Positions 57,516 through 64,000 of a stretch of 64,000 bases of DNA are shown piece by piece (position 1 is the stretch's first letter; each line of letters begins with the position of its first letter). A model generated the notes under the pieces. The model was not told the origin of the DNA and ran no database searches. It worked only from the letters and a program-made list of their open reading frames with translations. This DNA comes from Oxytricha trifallax (taxonomy: Eukaryota > Ciliophora > Spirotrichea > Sporadotrichida > Oxytrichidae). Both the position numbers and the translations under genes were made by a program. The DNA lies in assembly GCA_000711775.1 (NCBI GenBank), contig ARYC01019178.1:1-64000 (forward strand), written 5' to 3'.

Positions 57516-58818
57516 ATTGCTAAAATAGAATTGATTTGGGAAATTGTGAAAATAAAATAAACATTTGAATTATAAGTATTTCTAACTGCCACTAATTAGA
57601 GAGTCTTGTTGATCAAAGTTGATTCAGTATACTTACCGTTATGATTCAAAGTGCCTCGGATGCATACTGTTCCTGATGAGCCATACGGAGATCTCTAAAG
57701 AAGCAATTTGGCAGATTTGGCAGCAGACATTCACTAAATCACCGTATATTAAAGGGTATTTGGCGGATTTGGCACATTTGGCACCGGATTTTTTGCAAAA
57801 TATCCTGATTCTTAATTTTTATTATTATATATTATTAAATTTAATTATTTTTAAGATTTGGCACATTTGGCAGGTTTGGCACATTGGCACCTGCCAAATT
57901 CTACAAAATAATGATTTGTAATACTAAAGGTGTGATATATAAGTAATATTAGCGATTAATAAATAAAGCATTCTTAAATGGAGTTGAGGATAGAGACTCT
58001 ATCGCAGTATTCCTAATTTGCGCGGTTTGCTTGTATTGAAAATTGAGTGATCTGATCTCTGCCGTGAATCTTAAGCCACTGTATTGCTCCGAATACCTGA
58101 GCTGCCAACAACCATTCTGCCTTTCACAGTACAATGAGTCTCTTCTCTTCTCCCAGATCTACATAGAATACGGTTGTCTCTAAATTGTCTTCACAAGTTT
58201 ACGCCGAAATAATAGTAACAGCCGGAAGGCAGCTCAGGTATTCGGAGCAATACAGTGGCTTAAGATTCACGGCAGAGATCAGATCACTCAATTTTCAATA
58301 CAAGCAAACCGCGCAAATTAGGAATACTGCGATAGAGTCTCTATCCTCAACTCCATTTAAGAATGTTTTATTTATTAATCGGTATTATTACTTATATATC
58401 ACACCTTTAGTATTACAAATAATTATTTTGTAGAATTTGGCAGGTGCCAAATGTGCCAAACCTGCCAAATGTGCCAAATTTAAAAAAAATTAAATTAAAT
58501 AATATATAATAATAAAAATTAAGAATCAGGATATTTTGCAAAAAATCCGGTGCCAAATGTGCCAAATCCGCCAAATACCCTTTAATATACGGTGATTTAG
58601 TGAATGTCTGCTGCCAAATCTGCCAAATTGCTTCTTTAGAGATCTCCGTATGGCTCATCAGGAACAGTATGCATCCGAGGCACTTTGAATCATAACGGTA
58701 AGTATACTGAATCAACTTTGATCAACAAGACTCTCTAATTAGTGGCAGTTAGAAATACTTATAATTCAAATGTTTATTTTATTTTCACAATTTCCCAAAT
58801 CAATTCTATTTTAGCAAT
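57516..58818. mobile_element. Palindromic iteron element F
   Basis: 1,303 bp with ends attgctaaaatagaattga and complement, arms of about 600 bp and only about 100 bp of unique centre. AATT flanks both sides (57512-57515 and 58819-58822). Conserved ttaccgttatg is at 57633-57643 and inverted at 58691-58701. Nine-bp iterons atttggcag/cac are at 57705-57728, 57768-57788 and 57856-57890 with an inverse set on the right. The ORFs in each arm mirror one another and are not counted as genes. Confidence 0.92.
57705..57890 (+). repeat. 9-bp iterons of element F, left arm
   Basis: Direct repeats of the form (x)tttggca(x)(x): aatttggcagatttggcagc near 57709, ggatttggcacatttggcac near 57764 and atttggcacatttggcagg near 57856. 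The inverse set is at about 58435-58480 and 58550-58630. Core TTTGGC replaces the TTTGAC of D and G. Confidence 0.88.
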
Positions 58819-58885
58819 AATTGAAACTAACTCTCACTGAAATACAAATTACTAAATAGTCTGTTAGAAAAAACTTAATAGGGGT

Positions 58886-59302
58886 AAAAAAAATTATCAG
58901 AGGAAGTATCTTGCCACCTTGCAGTTTCTCGCTCCTACGGAAGTTTCCTGCCCCAACATTTAAATTTATATTATACCTTTACTATCTTAAAAGATTTTTA
59001 ATATATTTTCAAGGCTACTATTTATTCATTATCTCATTATATATTGTAAAATATGTCGTACTAATTATTTTTAATAATAATATGTGTTACTGTGATAAAA
59101 TATTTGAAGTTTTTATAATGATAAAAAGTACTGGATATTAAAAATACAAATTATTATAACAAATTGATGAAAAATAATTGAGAAATTTATAAAAATCATG
59201 TATTTTTATGTATGGGGCAGGAAACTTCAGAAGGGGAATGAATCTTCCCCACCTTGATAATTTATACTATTTAGGGGGAAAGAAACTCCCTCCCCCTCAT
59301 TT
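58886..59302. repeat. Inverted repeat of family Q, copy 3
   Basis: ggaagtttcctgccccaaca (58939 on) followed by tttaaattt opposes ggggcaggaaacttcagaag (59214 on). Outer parts gaggaagtatcttgccacc and gaaactccctccccctc form a weaker outer pair. No ORF. Same family as at 29.99 and 55.27 kb. Confidence 0.5.
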
Positions 59303-59397
59303 ATCAATTATTTAAATCGTTTTTGAGTACTTATGTATCCCAAAGATCTAATATGAAATAATTAAATTAAAGAATTACTTAATTTTTATTGATTCGA

Positions 59398-59604
59398 CAT
59401 TTTCTAATTCAGAGATTGAATTAAAGACGAAAGTTAATTTATTTGTTCTTGCTGCTCTTGAATAATGGCTTGGTATCTGGAATTTAAAAAGGACTGCACT
59501 TCAGCAATAGTTTAGGTCTCAAATTTTTAATTCGCTTGTGATCTTTCCGATAAATAAGATTGTTCTAATTTAGGGCCAAACGAATCTAAATTATTTTCCG
59601 ATGG
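59398..59604 (-). CDS. Coiled-coil-rich MDS of the zinc-finger gene
   Basis: The minus strand reads PSENNLDSFGPKLEQSYLSE, RSQANQKFETQTIAEVQSFL, NSRYQAIIQEQQEQINQLSS. Glutamine-rich heptads suggest a coiled coil. It lies downstream of the 60055-60215 island in the same orientation. AT-rich DNA on both sides fits IESs. Confidence 0.6.
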
Positions 59605-60054
59605 ATGCAGAAAAAAATAATAAATTACTTTAATTCAAAATAAATTTTAATAAACTTGAATGAATTATATAATTTTATTAAAATTTCGACAATTTTCAAG
59701 ATTTTAGGTTCTTTTTTTATCAAATTAGATTAGTGAAATAGCAGTCAAGAATATTATTATTCAATTGATCTATATTGAGGAGATTTTTACTTCAATTTTC
59801 TTTTCTTAATTAATAATTTATATCAGAATAAATTAATAAAAAATTTATTGACCCGCCATAACAAAAAAAATTAATCATTTTAGAGCAATTTTACCCATAT
59901 TTAAAAAGAATTGTTTAATTGTATTTATTTTAATGTATTAAAATGTTCCTAACAACATATTTAAAAGTAAAATCTAAATTTGTAGATATATTATATTTAA
60001 TGATAAAACCATTATATTATATAATTCATAATAATAATGCATTCTTTTTTATAG

Positions 60055-60215
60055 CAACTCCTCATAAGGAATTTTATTTCTAGAAGGTCGGCCTTTTTTA
60101 TCCGGTACTCCATAGGGACTAAAGAAAATTTCAGAGCAGTCAAGCGGATCAATAAAGTATTTCCCTAGGTTTTTTGAAATCTCAATGAATTTTTTTTCTG
60201 AAGCAAACTTAGCCT
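60055..60215 (-). CDS. Second MDS of the zinc-finger gene
   Basis: The minus strand reads AKFASEKKFIEISKNLGKYF, IDPLDCSEIFFSPYGVPDKK, GRPSRNKIPYEELLQ. Strong protein composition. It follows the first MDS after about 85 bp of AT-rich spacer, a likely IES or intron. The GVPDKKGRPSRNK stretch is basic and may contact nucleic acid or be a nuclear localisation signal, which is inference. Confidence 0.6.
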
Positions 60216-60302
60216 ATTTTTATATTTCACAAATTTATTTTAAAAAAATACCTTAAAAATTGTTAAATTTTAATTGTAATTGATATTAATTAAACTTTTT
60301 AG

Positions 60303-60474
60303 ACGTCAAGATCGATCCTGTGTGGTGCGGCAAAAAAATTTTATGCTTAACAAATTCTTCGTATTTAAGAATTTTCCAGCACTATGAGCAGAGTACGTCG
60401 CGGTTGGATTTCGCGGTAGAGTATTAAAATTTCTGCAATAAGTCTTCCCATTCTTAGGTTCCTTGTTTAATCAT
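60303..60474 (-). CDS. First MDS of a zinc-finger-like gene
   Basis: ATG 60474 reads MIKQGTQEWEDLLQKFQYST, AKSNRDVLCSQCWKILKYEE, FVKHKIFLPHHTGSILTSKK. CSQC followed by H residues 12-20 positions on (HKIFLPHH) suggests a zinc-finger-like module. Flanking DNA is AT-rich. The gene is oriented leftward, and the F element and family Q copy 3 lie between this group and the island at 57.3 kb. No orthologue is recognised. Confidence 0.6.
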
Positions 60475-60489
60475 TTTTAAGGTAGAAAG

Positions 60490-61231
60490 TTTACTTAAAT
60501 ATATGATAATAATTTAAATATCAAAAATACAAATTAAAAATCTAAATATAATAAAGCTAAGTTAGATTAAAATATCAAATTATTCTTAATAATTAAAACA
60601 TATCATATAAATTCATTCAAATTATTGACCTTTATATTCAATTAATTTTATCATACTACTATTAAATAAATAATCGAATTAGAAACCTACTAATGAATGC
60701 ATAGAATGAATTGATGCGTCAAAATAAGACTTAAAAATTCAACTTGAATATCTTTCAAAAAATTCTACAGAAATCCACATTGAACGACTGATAAAATTCA
60801 AGGATAGTATTTAACTAGTGGTCTAAGAATTAGTTATGTTTTATAATCTTTTTTTTTTTATAATATTAATATTGCGCTTCTCTAACTAAAGGAAATTCAA
60901 ATTTTTCTTCCATTAATTATAAAAATTTGCCTTTTAATTTTTAGTGAGAGTTCAAACATCTTTTTACAAGATGTCAGTAAACTCTGATGATTTTTGACTC
61001 TGCTACCATATTTTCTTTAAAAGAATTTCGTCAAAAACATAAAATTTTGATCCAGTATCATTCCTATTTCTTAATCTAAGAAATATTAACCCAATAAAAG
61101 AAATTATCAATCATTATACTCTTTATTATCGTTAGACTATTATGAAATTAATTTTAAATATAATTTTGTAAATCTTTGGGATTTTTATATATTAATTAAA
61201 AAGTTCTCTGAAGTATAGCACTAATTTCAAT
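60490..61231. other. AT-rich spacer
   Basis: AT-rich DNA between the start of the zinc-finger-like gene and element G. It could hold the gene's 5' flank. No other feature is supported. Confidence 0.4.
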
Positions 61232-61429
61232 ATTGTTAAAATAGAATTAAATTGGGAAAATTGAAAAATAAAAAATTAATGCAGATTGTTAATATATATA
61301 ATTGCCATTAATTACAGAGGTCTATAGATCAAATTTGATTCATGCCAGTTACCGTTATGTTTGCAAGTGTCCCGGCTACTGTAACCACCGATTTCTTGTA
61401 ACTGAGATGAGAAGAAAAGTTTTTGACAC

Positions 61430-61625
61430 ATTTGACACCCGAAATCATAAATTCTCCCGTGTATTATAAAGGGATTTGACACTTTTGACACATTTGACAG
61501 GTAGATTTATTTGTAGACGATATTTAATTATATTAATGATTAGATTTAAAAATATTAATTCATTTTAATAAAAAAACAATAATATTTAATTTTTTGACAC
61601 TTTTGACGCATTTGACACTCATTTA
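61430..61625 (+). repeat. 9-bp iterons of element G, left arm
   Basis: tttgacacatttgacaccc near 61432, then tttgacacttttgacacat near 61476 and tttgacacttttgacgcat near 61596. The inverse set lies near 63425-63465, 63560-63590 and 63625-63645. The unit TTTGACACA differs from the D and F units. Confidence 0.88.
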
Positions 61626-61741
61626 ATCCTGTCAAAAATTATGGATGTAATTAATAAATAATTTAAAGATAATATAAAGTGGAGGTAATGTATCTTTTAA
61701 TCTTAAAAAAAATACAAGGCAAATGCCATATGAATAGTCTT

Positions 61742-63301
61742 TCATCTGCTTTTTTCAAGGCTATCTATGATTGCACTGATCTCTTGGTTCTTCCGCTCTT
61801 CTTAGGAGTTCTCGAAGGTTGAATTCTCCTCCTATAGCCTTGTCATGAAGTACATTGCTAAGTCTATTTCGCTAAATGGCATCTTCTTATTAGCTTGCTT
61901 CTGCACCTTGCTTAGATCAATCAAATGACATCTTGACTTGAAGGCCTCCTAGTCGATCTTAGCAAGCTACGTTATTGGCATTTAGTTAGTTGTGATTACT
62001 ACCGCAGCATCTATGTATTCTAAGGCTACTTCACCGTACTTTGCCTCAGTTGAGTACCCCTATCCTTCAAGAAGTCTTTTCATTTTGGCTACTCGATCTC
62101 TTCGAAAGAAATGCTGGTCATTCATTTCGTCCATTAGCACAATCTGTGGTTAGAACTTAATTGGTAGAACTTGGAGTTTGAAATGCGATTAGCCCTCCTG
62201 TAGTACGTCGCACACAAATATTTATTGGAGCATTCTCACTATAGAAGATTTCCCAGTATCTGCACTGCATAAAGCCACACGCAGCACTTCTTAGTATCAT
62301 TTCTTGTGATTATTACTTAGTATAAAGCATCTAGAGCCTCTGCGTACCCCCAATCCTCCCATTTTTTAAGTTCTACAGGCTGAATGTCATTGTGAATTTA
62401 TTGTTATCTTAAGACATAGGTTTGTAGTGACTCTATTATAGGTATTGCTTTTCTCTCAATCATCCCCGTGCATCTCAGAAGCTTCAATATTGCCCTAAAC
62501 TTAGATTCAATTACCGAAAGCATCACTATGTCATTGGGGTTGTCCCAGAAAAGCTTCACATATTATGAAAGATCTTAGATCTCTCCACTCTAGACGAGAC
62601 TAGTGAATTCTACAAGCATTTCTTTTTTTTTGTTTTGCTCGATTATAGTGTAGTTGAAGATATTCTATTCTGCGAGGTCCTCGCTTTTACCTATTTTGCT
62701 TAAAAATTCGTGCTGTCCCCTGCTACTAGAATCACGTTGGGTGTTTGCTGTAGAATCTCTGAAATGCTTTTCTCTTCTATGGTCTTGATCTTTATCTCTA
62801 GCTGGCTCAATATTTAGATCCTTTGCCTTTTGCCTGCTAAAAATGGCTTCTATGTAGGCCTTAAGTGAGTGGATGGCACTCGAATTCTATATAGTTCTTA
62901 AGATTATCTGTATCCTAGTACACACTAACATGCTTAATCTTTTTGTTTATGTTCTTAAGTTGTTATAAAACCCCATAGATCAATTAAGACATGAAGATTG
63001 GGGAAAATAGAAATTAAATTAAAAACTAATAATTATTGCCTAATATCAAATATAATTAGGCTAAAATCAAATTTACACACCCTGATTGGTTTATTTTATA
63101 AGGACAATTAATCGAGCCAATAGTTTTAATAATTAGCCCAAATATTAAAATTATACGCCAATAATAATTAATTCTTAATTTAATTTCTATTTTCCCCAAT
63201 CTTCTTGTCTTAATTGATCTATGGGGTTTTACAACTCTCTCAGAGTTTTCTGGCCCGAATGGGTATTCTGTCTCGTAAAAGTGAATTTGTCTATAATCCA
63301 T
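61742..63301 (-). pseudogene. Rep-like protein with superfamily-3 helicase, decayed
   Basis: Leftward from ATG 63301 (MDYRQIHFYETEYPFGPE) to TGA 61744-61742, about 430 codons without MITE J, TAA/TAG as Gln. The C-terminal half is a clear AAA+ SF3 helicase: Walker A ADTGKSSIVRML (about 62255-62220), Walker B PQIVLMDEMN (about 62140), then AAVVITTNQMPI (motif C, about 61995) and KSRCHLIDL. The N-terminal half contains NYIEFE and, after a frame change, LKAYIEAIF and NIEPARDKDQ, spaced like the Rep endonuclease region of CRESS-type replicons. The HUH histidines and the catalytic Tyr motif are not recognisable. Frame changes occur near 62875 and 62260. Likely role: replication or excision of the element by binding its iterons. 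That role is inference. Confidence 0.72.
62967..63230. mobile_element. MITE J, copy 2, inserted in the Rep-like gene
   Basis: 264 bp with inverted ends aaaaccccatagatcaatta, same family as 49014-49276. The host frame reads in phase on both sides (GPENSERVV before, QQLKNINKK after), showing that J landed in an existing gene. No clear target duplication. Confidence 0.88.
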
Positions 63302-63829
63302 GATTCTTGAAGTGATTCTAGTTATATAAAGGGTCAAGCTAAATATGAAGATTCCTTCTCCATGAGTTTTAATATTTAATTCTTTATATTATCTTTAAAT
63401 TATTTATTAATTACATCCATAATTTTTGACAGGATTAAATGAGTGTCAAATGCGTCAAAAGTGTCAAAAAATTAAATATTATTGTTTTTTTATTAAAATG
63501 AATTAATATTTTTAAATCTAATCATTAATATAATTAAATATCGTCTACAAATAAATCTACCTGTCAAATGTGTCAAAAGTGTCAAATCCCTTTATAATAC
63601 ACGGGAGAATTTATGATTTCGGGTGTCAAATGTGTCAAAAACTTTTCTTCTCATCTCAGTTACAAGAAATCGGTGGTTACAGTAGCCGGGACACTTGCAA
63701 ACATAACGGTAACTGGCATGAATCAAATTTGATCTATAGACCTCTGTAATTAATGGCAATTATATATATTAACAATCTGCATTAATTTTTTATTTTTCAA
63801 TTTTCCCAATTTAATTCTATTTTAACAAT

Positions 63830-64000
63830 AATGAATTAAAACCCTAATTATTTTTTTATAGTTGCTGTATTTTTTATTATTGTAGGAATACATTAGTTAA
63901 TGGAAAAACTAAAATAAATAAAATAAATGTTTAATTAAATTAGGCAGTTAAACTTTGCCAATTTAAATTATCTTGATCAATTTTAAATATAATCTAAAAT
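63830..64000. other. AT-rich end of window
   Basis: No feature recognised to the right of element G. Confidence 0.4.

Larger units (their letters stand above)
61232..63829. mobile_element. Iteron element G carrying a Rep/SF3-helicase gene
   Basis: 2,598 bp with ends attgttaaaatagaattaaa and complement. The arms are about 445 bp (61232-61677 and 63385-63829), near-perfect inverses. Conserved ttaccgttatg is at 61349-61359 and inverted at about 63701-63711. Nine-bp iterons of the form atttgacac follow. Between the arms is one leftward gene (61742-63301) split by MITE J copy 2. This is the only one of the three related elements with a recognisable gene, so it is the best guide to how the family moves. 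Confidence 0.92.

Noticed and set aside
57949..58433. Two nearly identical ORFs facing each other in element F
   Set aside because: They are the same arm sequence read twice in a palindrome. No protein family or start context supports either as a gene.
62967..63337. 93-codon ORF joining the Rep-like N-terminus to MITE J sequence
   Set aside because: The C-terminal half is translated from the inserted MITE. The true frame resumes on the far side of the insertion.

Overview
The window reads as germline (micronuclear) DNA of a spirotrich, hypotrich-type ciliate such as Oxytricha. Three things in the sequence point there. Every convincing reading frame runs through TAA and TAG (read as Gln) and stops only at TGA. 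Base composition is very AT-rich. Several mobile elements have ends made of the hypotrich telomere repeat C4A4/G4T4 and carry a DDE transposase, a 22-kDa ORF and a zinc-finger/kinase ORF, which is the gene set of TBE (telomere-bearing element) transposons. No bacterial gene, rRNA gene, confident tRNA gene or CRISPR array was found. The species is inference.

Layout. 1-1174: right end of a TBE (TBE-1) inserted in a small inverted-repeat element. 1.2-8.4 kb: AT-rich DNA with a palindromic MITE (3.36-3.76 kb) and small coding-like islands near 4.3-5.35 kb. 8.47-14.45 kb: a gene-dense block with a frameshifted Tc1/IS630-type transposase, an intact 255-codon coiled-coil ORF and a large SecA-like helicase broken by many frameshifts. 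15.2-17.7 kb: two small coding islands. 17.7-40.5 kb: one apparent macronuclear gene on the minus strand (signal peptide, beta-rich extracellular-type repeats), cut into many short macronuclear-destined segments (MDSs). The spacers hold TBE-A (19536-24549, itself carrying a 974-bp palindromic insert), TBE-B (25104-29147), three large inverted-repeat elements (31.4-32.2, 34.0-37.35 and 38.5-39.4 kb) and other AT-rich spacer DNA. The 5' end of this gene is duplicated head to head at 40.4-40.95 kb. 41.9-44.5 kb: a GC-rich island of unknown origin, a SINE-like insertion with 8-bp target repeats, and a plus-strand gene fragment. 45.4-60.5 kb: MDS islands of one or more minus-strand genes, one starting with a zinc-finger-like module, interrupted by TBE-C (46.54-52.81 kb, with three nested insertions) and by palindromic element F. 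61.23-63.83 kb: element G.

The most unusual feature is a family of three long-armed palindromic elements, D (51174-52628), F (57516-58818) and G (61232-63829). They share about 180 bp of terminal sequence including a TTACCGTTATG motif, then carry arrays of 9-bp direct repeats whose sequence differs in each element. G encodes a decayed replication-initiator-like protein with a clear superfamily-3 helicase (Walker A, Walker B and sensor motif TTN) and weak similarity to the Rep endonuclease region of CRESS-DNA replicons. This looks like a transposon or integrated-replicon family with Rep and iterons, living in ciliate germline-limited DNA. A separate composite element at 34.0-37.35 kb uses the same layout with 20-bp repeats.

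Most transposon genes here are decayed. The exceptions are the 57-kDa zinc-finger/kinase ORF of TBE-B and the 10181-10948 ORF. All reading was done by eye. MDS borders, pointers and frameshift counts are approximate, and in such AT-rich DNA short open frames made mainly of N, K, I, L, F, Y and Q are weak evidence.
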